From the NCBI GenBank assembly GCA_016702605.1, contig JADJDQ010000021.1:1-64000 (forward strand): a stretch of 64,000 bases of DNA, given 5' to 3'. Source of the DNA: Candidatus Intricatilinea gracilis. Its GTDB lineage: Bacteria; Pseudomonadota; Gammaproteobacteria; Burkholderiales; Burkholderiaceae_C. Shown here piece by piece: positions 44,513 through 53,215 of this stretch. The notes below the pieces were generated by a model, which saw only the letters and a program-made list of their open reading frames with translations, ran no database searches and was not told the origin of the DNA. Made by a program: the position numbers and the translations under genes. Every line of letters begins with the position of its first letter. Position 1 is the first letter of the stretch.

Positions 44513-45625
44513 ATGGCCCGGATCGGATTGGAGAAGGATTGCCAGTGGTGCACGCCGGCCCTGCTGGTGGCGGTGGTGCTGGTCGGTTGGTTCGGGTTCG
44601 TGCACGGCCCGGCGCGGCCGGATCAGCTGCGGCTGCGGGCCGAACAGTCGGTCGAACGTGAACTGGCCGCCGCAGGTTTCCCCTGGGCACGGCTGCAAAG
44701 CCGCGGCGACACGGCGGTGCTGGTCGGCGAAGCGCCCAGTGACGAAGCTCGCCAGGCGGCAGCGGCCGCAGCCGATGTGTTGCTGTCGCGTTTCACGGGC
44801 TGGCCGGGTGTGTATGCCCAGGTCGACAAGCAGGTGCAGCTTGCCGCTGTGACTGATGCCGATCGGCAGGCGCTGGGCGCCGCACGGCGAGCCGTGGCCC
44901 GCACCGATGAGCCGCTCGATCTGCCGGCCACCTCGGCCGGGCCGGCAAGCGCCGCGTCATCGGCGAACCCGTCGGCCTCCGCCACGGCTGCCGCTTCAGG
45001 CAGTTCTGCAGCCATTTCTGGAGCCACCCTGGCGGCTGGCGCAGAAACGTCGCCAGATGCGGCACGAGCCGCCACGTCTGCAAGCGCAGCCGCAGTGGCG
45101 ACGCGCGCGTCGGCCACGCAGGTGGCGGCACTTGCTCCTGCCACGGCGTTGACCGGCGCTGCGACCGCTGGCACAAGCAATGGGGCTGCGCCGGGTGCGG
45201 GCGCCGCAGTGCGGCCCGACCCGGCCTGCCAGCGCGAACTGGCGCAGGTGCAGCGGAGTTCGCCGCTGCGTTTCAAGGCCGGGGCGGCGTCACTCGATGT
45301 GGGGCAGGAGGACAACGTCATGGCGCTGGCCAGGCTGCTCAAGCGTTGCAGCCTTGGGCGTGTGCTGGTGCATGGTCTGCGCGAGGCGCCGGGCCAGGTG
45401 GCGCCACAACCGCCGGGTGACGGTGCCAATGCCGAGGCTGGCAACGGGCCGGCGCCGATGGGCAGCTTGTTGCTGGCGCAGCGCCGTGCCCAGGCGCTGC
45501 GTGCCGAACTCGTCGCCTACGGTATTGCGCCGTCGCGCCTGCAACTCGGCGCTGGTGCACGCGAGGTGCTGGGTGACACGCCGGCACGTGTCGAACTCAC
45601 CCTGGCGCCGGCAGATCGGCCATGA
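44513..45625 (+). CDS. Envelope protein with BON-like and OmpA-C-like domains
   Basis: A 370-residue protein: N-terminal membrane helix (ALLVAVVLVGWFGFV), a BON-like region (LRAEQSVERELAAAGFPWARLQ...VLVGEAPSDE), and a very Ala/Ser/Thr-rich linker (about 145-235). The OmpA-like domain (LRFKAGAASLDVGQEDNVMALARLLKRC...LLLAQRRAQALRAELVAYGI) follows. It resembles BON-OmpA proteins that join membrane and peptidoglycan. GGAGCAGGG lies upstream of ATG 44513. The coiled-coil gene follows after 91 nt. Confidence 0.72.
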   Translation: MARIGLEKDCQWCTPALLVAVVLVGWFGFVHGPARPDQLRLRAEQSVERELAAAGFPWARLQSRGDTAVLVGEAPSDEARQAAAAAADVLLSRFTGWPGVYAQVDKQVQLAAVTDADRQALGAARRAVARTDEPLDLPATSAGPASAASSANPSASATAAASGSSAAISGATLAAGAETSPDAARAATSASAAAVATRASATQVAALAPATALTGAATAGTSNGAAPGAGAAVRPDPACQRELAQVQRSSPLRFKAGAASLDVGQEDNVMALARLLKRCSLGRVLVHGLREAPGQVAPQPPGDGANAEAGNGPAPMGSLLLAQRRAQALRAELVAYGIAPSRLQLGAGAREVLGDTPARVELTLAPADRP

Positions 45626-45716
45626 TGGGGCGGCCAGGCTTCGATCGAACGGCATCGGCCGGCAGATGCATGCCGGCCCCTGAGGGCAACTGCCTGGACA
45701 TGTCTGCGGAGGTTTT

Positions 45717-46628
45717 ATGTACCTGATGAGTCAGTTGTGGGTCTATCTGGCGTTTGCCTGTGTGCTCGGCATCCTGATCGGCATGAGTGCCCGCAAGCTC
45801 TACCGCGTGGTGCGGCTGCAGCACACCCTCGAGGCGGTCGAGTTCAGGCACACCGAACAGATGGCCGGCATCAGCGCCGAACACGAGGCCGCCTTGGCAT
45901 CGCTCGAGGAGCTGCGCCATCAGCTCAACCGCAGCCTCGAGCAGGGTGGTCAGGGCGCGTCGGGTGATCTGCAGACGCGCATCGACCTGCGCGAGCAGCA
46001 GCTCAAGGAGCTCGGGAACCAGTTGCGCCGTGTCAACCAGGAACTGGTGCGCACCGAAGCTGCTCGCCAGCAGGTGGCGCTGGAGCGCAAGAAGGCCGGC
46101 GACGAGATCGAGACGCTGCGCTCGCAGGTGGTGGCGAGCCGGGCGCGCCTGGCCCAGGCCGTCAGCGCCCACGAACAGGAGAAGGCGGCGCTGGTGCGCC
46201 AGCTGGTGGCGCTGATGCCGGCGGCCGGCATGTCCAACCAGGGCAAGGGTGCACCGATCGGCCTGCCCACCGGGCTGATGAATGGTGCGACCGGTGCTGC
46301 TGCGCCGGCCAGCCCGGTGCCGGCCAGTGGCGGCACCTTCAGTGCAGCCGCATCACTGGCCGACTCGCCGCTCGGCGCGACTGCCGCGCCGCGGCGCCCG
46401 GCTGGGTCGAGCGACGCGCCGGCGCCGGTGGCGGCTTCGGCCACAGCTCAGGCCGCCTCCGACGCTGCGGCGCCGGCGATCGCCACCGCATCTGCAGCCA
46501 CAGCCACACCCGCAGTGGCTGCGTCGGCAGCAGGTGACGCCGACATGCAGGCCGCCGTGCAGGCCGGCATCGCCGCAGCCATGGCAGCCCTGGATCCGGC
46601 GCGTGAATTGCCACAGCCCGGCGCCTGA
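45717..46628 (+). CDS. Coiled-coil inner-membrane protein of unknown function
   Basis: A 303-residue protein with one N-terminal helix (LWVYLAFACVLGILIGMSA), a long coiled coil (about residues 40-165, rich in Leu/Gln/Glu/Arg heptads such as LREQQLKELGNQLRRVNQELVR) and a disordered Ala/Pro/Ser tail. GGAGG lies upstream of ATG 45717. It follows the BON/OmpA-like gene in the same direction and may form an envelope module with it. No specific family is recognised. Confidence 0.65.
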   Translation: MYLMSQLWVYLAFACVLGILIGMSARKLYRVVRLQHTLEAVEFRHTEQMAGISAEHEAALASLEELRHQLNRSLEQGGQGASGDLQTRIDLREQQLKELGNQLRRVNQELVRTEAARQQVALERKKAGDEIETLRSQVVASRARLAQAVSAHEQEKAALVRQLVALMPAAGMSNQGKGAPIGLPTGLMNGATGAAAPASPVPASGGTFSAAASLADSPLGATAAPRRPAGSSDAPAPVAASATAQAASDAAAPAIATASAATATPAVAASAAGDADMQAAVQAGIAAAMAALDPARELPQPGA

Positions 46629-46693
46629 CTCTTGCGTCGCCGGGCCGATGTGACGGCCCAGGCGCCGGCCAAGCGGCGCGGCGCAACCCGGCT

Positions 46694-47929
46694 TCAGCTG
46701 CGGTAGTCGGCGTTGATGCTGACGTAGTCGTGTGACAGGTCGCAGGTCCACACCGTCGTGGTGGCCGGGCCGCGGTGCAGGTGCACCCGCACGTGGATCT
46801 CGCTTTGTTTCATCACGCGCTGGCCGTCGGCCTCCTGGTAGGCGGCGTGGCGACCACCTTGCGTGACGACGTGCACCTCGTCGAGCCACAGGTCGATGAG
46901 TGACTGGTCGAGGTCGGTGATGCCGGCGTACCCGACGGCGGCCAGGATGCGCCCCAGGTTGGGGTCGCTGGCAAAAAACGCGGTCTTGACCAGGGGTGAA
47001 TGGGCGATGGCGTAGGCGGCCTGGCGACATTCGTCTTCGCTGCGCCCGCCGTCGATCTGCACGGTGATGAACTTGGTGGCGCCTTCACCGTCGCGCACGA
47101 TGGCTTGTGCCAGTTCGACCGACACGGCGGTGACGGCTTCACTCAGCGCCAGCCCGGCCGGACTGTCGAGCCGGTCGATGCAGGGGTTGCCGGCCTGGTG
47201 GGTGGCGATCAGCATGAAGCTGTCGTTGGTCGACGTGTCGCCGTCGATGGTGATGCGGTTGAAGCTGGCGTCGGCCGCCTGCTTGACCAGGGTCTGCAGC
47301 AGCGCCGGGGCGATCACAGCGTCGGTGGCGACGTAACCGAGCATCGTCGCCATGTTCGGGCGGATCATGCCGGCGCCCTTGCTGATGCCGGTGACGTGCA
47401 CGGCCTTGCCATCGATGACGATGCGGCGTGACGCGGCCTTGGGCAGCGTGTCGGTCGTCATGATGCCGGTGGCGGCGTCGCCCCAGGCGTCGGCGCGGGC
47501 GGCAGCCAGCGCGGCGGGCAGGCCGGCAATGATGCGGTCACTCGGCAGGGTTTCCATGATCACGCCGGTCGAGTAGGGCAGGATTTGCTCCGGCCGCACC
47601 CCCAGCGTGTCGGCCAGCGCGGCACATACGGCGCTGGCGCGTGCCAGGCCGTCGGCACCCGTGCCGGCGTTGGCATTGCCGGTGTTGATGACCAGGGCAC
47701 GAATGTCTTGCCCGCCCGCGGCTGCCAGGTGTTGGCGGCAGAGCTGCACCGGTGCAGCGCAGAAGCGGTTGCTGGTGAACACGCCGGCCACACTGCTGCC
47801 AGGTGTCAGCTGAAACAAGGTGAGGTCGCGCCGGTTGGCCTTGCGCACGCCCGCCATGGCCACACCGATGGTGACCCCGGCCACGGGGAAGAGTGATGCG
47901 GGATCGGGAGCTTGCAGGTTCACGGGCAT
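46694..47929 (-). CDS. argJ: Glutamate N-acetyltransferase / amino-acid N-acetyltransferase
   Basis: ArgJ transfers acetyl from N-acetylornithine to glutamate in the cyclic arginine pathway, and some also use acetyl-CoA. The 411-residue precursor self-cleaves before a Thr nucleophile; the site is visible as MATMLGYVATDA after KGAGMIRPN. TGNANAGTGADG, DGDTSTNDS and ASDPNLGRILAAVG are typical, and it ends NADYRS. I chose ATG 47929 where the conserved N-terminus starts. Convergent with the coiled-coil gene and divergent from parA. Confidence 0.96.
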   Translation of the reverse strand: MPVNLQAPDPASLFPVAGVTIGVAMAGVRKANRRDLTLFQLTPGSSVAGVFTSNRFCAAPVQLCRQHLAAAGGQDIRALVINTGNANAGTGADGLARASAVCAALADTLGVRPEQILPYSTGVIMETLPSDRIIAGLPAALAAARADAWGDAATGIMTTDTLPKAASRRIVIDGKAVHVTGISKGAGMIRPNMATMLGYVATDAVIAPALLQTLVKQAADASFNRITIDGDTSTNDSFMLIATHQAGNPCIDRLDSPAGLALSEAVTAVSVELAQAIVRDGEGATKFITVQIDGGRSEDECRQAAYAIAHSPLVKTAFFASDPNLGRILAAVGYAGITDLDQSLIDLWLDEVHVVTQGGRHAAYQEADGQRVMKQSEIHVRVHLHRGPATTTVWTCDLSHDYVSINADYRS

Positions 47930-48262
47930 GGTGGTGGCCTCGACAGGATGGGGTTGGCGCCGCGAACAGCAACGCGGCGCGCGATTGTAGGAAGCGTGTG
48001 GCCTCGTCTGGCACGGTGGTGCCTGGCGCGACGTGATGACCAGCGCAAACCCCGGACCGGGGCACGAGTCGTTGCGCCGAAGGTGCGATACGCGGGTGAT
48101 CTGGCACTGTTGATGCTGCGCCGCACAATCTGAGTGCACAACTTGGCACAATCGCGCACTTGTGCCGCGGGTCCCTGCGGCTCGTGGCGGCACCGCGGCA
48201 GTCCCCTAGCAGGCAGCCGATCCGTCCGTCATCCGATCACCGTAACCCGAGGGGTTTGTTCC
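47930..48262. other. Divergent intergenic region, argJ / parA
   Basis: These 333 nt hold no convincing gene. In-frame codons upstream of parA from 48134 look non-coding. GAGGGG precedes the parA start. No ARG-box or parS-like palindrome was recognised. Confidence 0.4.
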
Positions 48263-49027
48263 ATGCGCCGTGTCGTGTTCAACCAGAAAGGTGGCGTCGG
48301 CAAATCCACCATCACCAGCAATCTGGCGGCCATCAGTGCTTCGCAGGGACTGAGCACGCTGCTCGTCGATCTGGATGCCCAGGGCAACTCGACGCGCTAC
48401 CTGCTCGGGCGCGACCTGACCGACGACGAGACCGGTGCAGCGGGATTCTTCGACCAGACGCTTCGGTTCACCGTGCACGTCAAGTCGGCGGCAGAGTTCA
48501 CCATCGCCACACCGTTCGAGAACCTGCGCCTGATGCCGAGTTCGCCGCTGCTCGACGAATTGCACGGCAAGCTCGAGTCGCGCTACAAGATCTACAAGCT
48601 GCGTGACGCGCTGGCCGATCTGGCCGACCAGTACGACCACATCTACATCGACACCCCGCCGGCGCTCAACTTCTACACGCGCTCGGCGCTGATCGCCGCC
48701 CAGGGCTGCCTGATCCCGTTCGACTGCGACGACTTCTCGCGCCGGGCGCTGTACACCCTGCTGGCGAACGTGGCCGAGATCCAGGCCGACCACAACCGCG
48801 ACCTGCAGGTCGAAGGCATCGTCGTCAACCAGTTTCAGCCGCGCGCCAACCTGCCGGCCAAGCTGGTGGCCGAGCTGATTGCCGAGGGACTGCCGGTGCT
48901 GCAGCCCTACCTCAGCTCGTCGGTGAAGATCAAGGAATCGCATGAACGTGCGCTGCCGATGATCCACCTCGATCCGCGCCACAAGCTCACGCAGGAGTTC
49001 GTCGCTCTGCACGACGCGTTGGGCTGA
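48263..49027 (+). CDS. ParA-family ATPase
   Basis: A 254-residue deviant-Walker ATPase: MRRVVFNQKGGVGKST with the signature lysine, LLVDLDAQGNSTRYLLG and YIDTPPALNFYTRSAL. ATG 48263 puts the Walker motif at the extreme N-terminus, as usual. No ParB gene or parS site accompanies it, so it may position another cargo (as do MipZ/MinD/McdA-type proteins) rather than segregate the chromosome. ftsY follows in the same direction after 190 nt. Confidence 0.88.
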   Translation: MRRVVFNQKGGVGKSTITSNLAAISASQGLSTLLVDLDAQGNSTRYLLGRDLTDDETGAAGFFDQTLRFTVHVKSAAEFTIATPFENLRLMPSSPLLDELHGKLESRYKIYKLRDALADLADQYDHIYIDTPPALNFYTRSALIAAQGCLIPFDCDDFSRRALYTLLANVAEIQADHNRDLQVEGIVVNQFQPRANLPAKLVAELIAEGLPVLQPYLSSSVKIKESHERALPMIHLDPRHKLTQEFVALHDALG

Positions 49028-49033
49028 TTCGAC

Positions 49034-49053
49034 GCCGGCCAGCGCTGGCCGGC
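49034..49053. repeat. Perfect 20-nt palindrome after parA
   Basis: GCCGGCCAGC is followed directly by its reverse complement, 7 nt past the parA stop. It could fold as a strong hairpin without a T tract, perhaps a transcript-end or stability element. Confidence 0.5.
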
Positions 49054-49217
49054 CCGACTGGCGCCGCGCCGGCCTGGTCTGCGGCCCGTTGCGCAGGCCG
49101 CATCCAGGCGACGGCTGGCGCAGTTTTTACAATGTCCCGTGGGCCTGCGTGGCCGGAGATGATCCGGCGCGTCGTACCGCGCATCCGACTCACCTTCAGA
49201 CCAGGCCGCTGTCGCCC

Positions 49218-50309
49218 ATGTTCAGTTTTTTCCGCAAGAAGACGGCGCCGGCCGCCGCACCGGCAGCGCCTGCAGCAGCAACGGTCGATTCGACCTCGGT
49301 CGCCGATGAAGTCGGTGCGTCGCCTGCGGCTGTTGTCGCCACCGAAGCGGTGGTGCATCCGGTCGAACGCCCGCAGGCGCCTCGGTCGAGCTGGCTAGGC
49401 CGGCTCAAGGCTGGCCTGAAACGCACCGGTTCGAACCTGGCCCAGGTCTTCACCGGCACCCGTATCGACGACGAGTTGTACGAGGAGCTCGAGGCCGCAC
49501 TGCTGATGGCCGACACCGGCGTGGCGGCGACCGAGTTCCTGCTCGCCGACCTCAAGCGCCGCGTCAAGGACACCCAGGCCACCGATCCGGCCAAGGTCAA
49601 GGCCTTGCTGGCCGATGCCTTGGCCGAGTTGCTCGAGCCGCTCGAAGCCGAACTCACCATCGGCCGCGTTGCCACACCGACCGTGATGATGGTGGCGGGT
49701 GTGAACGGCGCGGGCAAGACCACCAGCATCGGCAAACTCACGCGCCATCTGGCGGGTGGCGGCGCCAAGGTGTTGCTGGCAGCGGCCGATACCTTTCGCG
49801 CCGCGGCGCGAGAGCAGCTGGCAGTGTGGGCCGACCGTAACCAGGTCGAGATCGTCAGCCAGGCGGGCGGCGACCCGGCGGCGGTGTGTTTCGACGCCGT
49901 GAGCGCCGGCAAGGCGCGTGGGTGCGACGTGGTGATCGCCGACACCGCCGGGCGGCTGGCGACGCAAGCTCACCTGATGGAAGAGCTGCGCAAGATCCGC
50001 CGCAGTGTGGGCCGCGCCATGGACGGCGCGCCGCACGAGGTGCTGCTGGTGGTCGACGGCAACACCGGCCAGAACGCGCTGGCGCAGGTCAAGGCGTTCG
50101 ATGCCGTGTTGGGCCTGACGGGCCTGATCGTCACCAAACTCGACGGCACGGCCAAGGGGGGGGTGTTGGCCGCCATCGCCCTGTGGGGGCGCGAGCGAGT
50201 CGCGGCGGGTGGCGCAGTCGTGCCGGTCTACTTCATCGGCGTGGGTGAGGCACTCGAAGACCTCGAGACTTTCGACGCCCGCGAGTTCGCCCAGGCCCTG
50301 CTGAACTGA
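49218..50309 (+). CDS. ftsY: Signal recognition particle receptor FtsY
   Basis: FtsY is the SRP-receptor GTPase that docks ribosome-nascent-chain complexes at the membrane. The 363-residue protein has a short Ala-rich acidic-poor A domain, then the NG domain: GVNGAGKTTSIGKL, AAADTFRAAAREQL, DTAGRL, TKLDGTAKGG and FIGVGE with DLETFDAREFAQALL at the end. ATG 49218 begins MFSFFRKK, a membrane-targeting start. The 3' end overlaps the convergent ATPase/epimerase-like gene by 77 nt. Confidence 0.96.
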   Translation: MFSFFRKKTAPAAAPAAPAAATVDSTSVADEVGASPAAVVATEAVVHPVERPQAPRSSWLGRLKAGLKRTGSNLAQVFTGTRIDDELYEELEAALLMADTGVAATEFLLADLKRRVKDTQATDPAKVKALLADALAELLEPLEAELTIGRVATPTVMMVAGVNGAGKTTSIGKLTRHLAGGGAKVLLAAADTFRAAAREQLAVWADRNQVEIVSQAGGDPAAVCFDAVSAGKARGCDVVIADTAGRLATQAHLMEELRKIRRSVGRAMDGAPHEVLLVVDGNTGQNALAQVKAFDAVLGLTGLIVTKLDGTAKGGVLAAIALWGRERVAAGGAVVPVYFIGVGEALEDLETFDAREFAQALLN

Positions 50310-53124
50310 GCCGGCCGGCTTGTTGCGACCGAGCGCCGCTGGGCCGGTCGCTCGAGCCGGCCCGCGCCGAGACGGGTGTCGGGTCCGTGTCACCGATAGT
50401 CAGTGCTGGCGCCGACTGCTTGCCCGTCGACGGCCGCAGGGCGCCTGACCAGGTGCCGAGTGCGTGGGCCAGGACGTCGGCCGCGCCGGTCCGGCTGGCG
50501 GCGTCGGGTGCATCGGCATCACTGAGTGCCGAGGTGGCCGAAATCGTCTGGTTGTGTCGGGTGCCTGCCGCCGCACTGATGACGGCATGGGCGGCGCGCG
50601 CCGCGTAGCCGGCGCGGGCGATGGCGGCCAGCCAGCCGTCGAGTGATTGCGCCGGCAAGGCTGTGCCGGCGGCGGACTCGTCGGCCGTTGCACCATGGGC
50701 GCGGGTGTCGGGCTGGCTGGCGTCGGCCAGATCGGCACGCGCTTCGGCGCGCAGGGCCGGGGTGACGGACCAGTTGCCCTGGGCGTCGAGCAAGGCACAA
50801 GGCAGGTGCCAGAGTTGTGCCACTTCGCCCAGCAGGTGGCCGGGTTCACTGATCACGGCCAGGGCGCCACGCAGCAGGCTGAACTGATCGGGCAACGAAG
50901 CCACCTGGCAGCTCAGCAAGGTGGCCGATGCGAGCTGGCGGCGGTAACGGGCGTCGTCGCGCGACAGCGCCTCGTCGACGACGAAGAGTTTGTCGGCCAG
51001 TTCCCCCGCCTCGGCTTGCCAGGCGCGCAAGGCCGCTTCGGTCGTGGCGTCGACCAGCCACAGCAGCTTGGGCGCACCGCCGCAGGCAAGCAGGGCTTCG
51101 ATACGCGCCGCGTTGTCTGCAGCGCTGACGGACAGTGAGCCTGACAGCGACATGCCGACAGCGGCATACGGCGTGCCCTGCACCTCGCTCGACCAGTCCG
51201 GGCCAAGGTAGATCGAGAGATTGTTGCGCAGGCAGGCACCGGTGGGTGTGGTGACGGCCGGTTCGATGGCGGCACACAGGTCCGCGAGCAACGAGCCGGC
51301 AACCACATGAACCTCGCTCCGGGCTTCGGACGCGAGGCCGTCGGCCAGTTGCGCAGGTTCACCCGGCGACACGCAGGCGAAACGGTGCTGCGCCATGGCG
51401 TCGATGAGGCGGTGGTTGGGTTGCAACTGGTGGCTGCCGTCGCCGGTTTCAAGCGTCGCCACGGGCACGCCGCGTTTGTAGGCCAGCAGGGCGCAGGCGA
51501 GCAGGGCATCACTGTGGCCGGCCACCAGCAGGCCGCAGGGTTCGACCTCGTTCATCACCTGGCCGAAACCTTCGAAAAGCAGTGGGGCGGTCTGCTCGAG
51601 ATGACCACGTGGCACGCCCAGGTGAAACGACAGTGCAGGACGTGGCAGCACCCGTTCCATGTCATCCCAGGGCCAGACGTCCTGCCAGGTGCCGGGGTTG
51701 ACCAGGACCAGTGCCAGGTCACTGTCACCGCTGACCTGGTTGGCCAGCGAGCGGCCCACGGCGGCAAGTTTCAGCGCTGTGGCAGCATCGTCTGTCAACA
51801 TGATCAACGCGCCACGCAGCGACAACGGTGCATGGTTGTCGATACGCACGATCTCGCTCGCGCCCCGGAGCACAGGCAGATTCGCACGCGCGGCAGTTTC
51901 GGCTTGCGGCGATGGGTCGATAGCTGTCTCGTCAGGCGCCGCGGCGTCGCCGTCACCCGCCAGGTCGAGCTCCAGGCTGGCCAGCAAGGCGTTGGTCGAC
52001 GCCACATCTTCTGCCACGGCGGCGGCAGTCGAGTCGAGCAGCGGGGAGTCGTCTGGTGGCGAGTCTGGTTGCGGCGAGTCGACCAGTGCGGCAGCGCCGG
52101 GCTGCGTGGACACCTGCACCACGGGCGCGGCTGCCATGTCGGCATGCGGCGGGGCGTCGGTCGAGCTGGCGGCGGGCGCAGGGTCTGCCGGTGGCATGAC
52201 CGGCACGGCGACTGTGACTGGTTGTGGCTCGGCCACCTGAGCTGCCGAACCGGTGGGCTCGATGATCTTCTCTGGCCGCGGCAACACGACGGCCGGGTCG
52301 CTGCCCACTTCGCCGATCTCGTTGCGCAACTCGCGCGCCGTGGTTTCGACGAGCAGGGTGTCGATCGACTCGCGAGTCTCGAGGAAGGCAGCCAGCATGA
52401 CACGATTGGCCAGCCGGTTGATGCGGCGTGGCACACCACCACTCCAGCGATACAACTCGTCGAAGGCGGCGCCGCTGAACGACGGCCGACCGTTCCAGCC
52501 CACACGTTGCAGACGGTGCTGGATGTAGGCGCGGGTCTCGTCGGCATCGAGTGGACCGAGGTGGCACGAGGCGCTGACACGCTGGCGCAGCTGCTCCATC
52601 GTCGGCATCTCGAGGATGCGCCGCAACTCGGGCTGACCGACCAGAAAACTCTGCAGCAGCGAGTGGTTGCCCAGCTGGAAGTTGGACAACATGCGCAGCT
52701 CTTCGACTGCGCCGGGGTTGAGGTTCTGCGCCTCGTCGACGATCAGCAGTGCACGCCTGCCCTGCGCCGCCAGCGTGGTGAGAAAGGCCTCGAGTGTGGC
52801 GATCGTGTACGCCTTCGAATTGCCATGCGACGGGATGCCGAAGGCGGTGATGATGGCCTGCAGCAGGTCGCCCGAGTCGAGCTGGGTCGACACGATCTGC
52901 GCCGCCACCACCTGCTTGCGATCGAGTTCGTCGAGCAGCGTGCGCACCAGGGTGGTCTTGCCGGCACCGATGTCACCCGTGACGATGATGAAACCTTCAC
53001 CCTGCGACACGCCATAGCGCAAGTAGGCCAGGGCGTGTCCGTGGCCGCGGCTGTTGAAGTAGAAGGCCGGGTCCGGGTTGAGCTGAAAGGGCGGGCTGCT
53101 CAGCCCATAAAACGCTTCGTACAT
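50233..53124 (-). CDS. XrtA-system ATPase (ExeA/GspA-like) fused to a degenerate UDP-GlcNAc 2-epimerase-like region
   Basis: A 963-residue protein. Residues 1-270 are the XrtA/PEP-CTERM locus ATPase (MYEAFYGLSSPPFQLNPDP, Walker A GDIGAGKTT at 50-58, LLIVDEAQNL, GGVPRRINRLANR). Residues about 275-425 are a Pro/Ala/Asp-rich linker. Residues about 430-800 resemble WecB-type UDP-GlcNAc 2-epimerase in two halves: LLVAGHSDALLACALLAYKRGVPVATLETGDG near 530 matches the HGDT/HVEAG region, and ALAVISEPGHLLGEVAQLWHLP near 758 matches the second nucleotide domain. Key catalytic residues appear lost. A disordered tail runs antisense into ftsY. It is the last gene of the exopolysaccharide operon. Confidence 0.75.
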   Translation of the reverse strand: MYEAFYGLSSPPFQLNPDPAFYFNSRGHGHALAYLRYGVSQGEGFIIVTGDIGAGKTTLVRTLLDELDRKQVVAAQIVSTQLDSGDLLQAIITAFGIPSHGNSKAYTIATLEAFLTTLAAQGRRALLIVDEAQNLNPGAVEELRMLSNFQLGNHSLLQSFLVGQPELRRILEMPTMEQLRQRVSASCHLGPLDADETRAYIQHRLQRVGWNGRPSFSGAAFDELYRWSGGVPRRINRLANRVMLAAFLETRESIDTLLVETTARELRNEIGEVGSDPAVVLPRPEKIIEPTGSAAQVAEPQPVTVAVPVMPPADPAPAASSTDAPPHADMAAAPVVQVSTQPGAAALVDSPQPDSPPDDSPLLDSTAAAVAEDVASTNALLASLELDLAGDGDAAAPDETAIDPSPQAETAARANLPVLRGASEIVRIDNHAPLSLRGALIMLTDDAATALKLAAVGRSLANQVSGDSDLALVLVNPGTWQDVWPWDDMERVLPRPALSFHLGVPRGHLEQTAPLLFEGFGQVMNEVEPCGLLVAGHSDALLACALLAYKRGVPVATLETGDGSHQLQPNHRLIDAMAQHRFACVSPGEPAQLADGLASEARSEVHVVAGSLLADLCAAIEPAVTTPTGACLRNNLSIYLGPDWSSEVQGTPYAAVGMSLSGSLSVSAADNAARIEALLACGGAPKLLWLVDATTEAALRAWQAEAGELADKLFVVDEALSRDDARYRRQLASATLLSCQVASLPDQFSLLRGALAVISEPGHLLGEVAQLWHLPCALLDAQGNWSVTPALRAEARADLADASQPDTRAHGATADESAAGTALPAQSLDGWLAAIARAGYAARAAHAVISAAAGTRHNQTISATSALSDADAPDAASRTGAADVLAHALGTWSGALRPSTGKQSAPALTIGDTDPTPVSARAGSSDRPSGARSQQAGRLSSAGPGRTRGRRKSRGLRVPHPRR

Positions 53125-53215
53125 GGTGTGGACCTCTCGAGGTAGCGCCGGACCGCCGCCGCGCTTGCCTGTCGCAGTGTGTCGGCAAGCAATGCAGTTG
53201 GAGGGTCTGTAGCGC

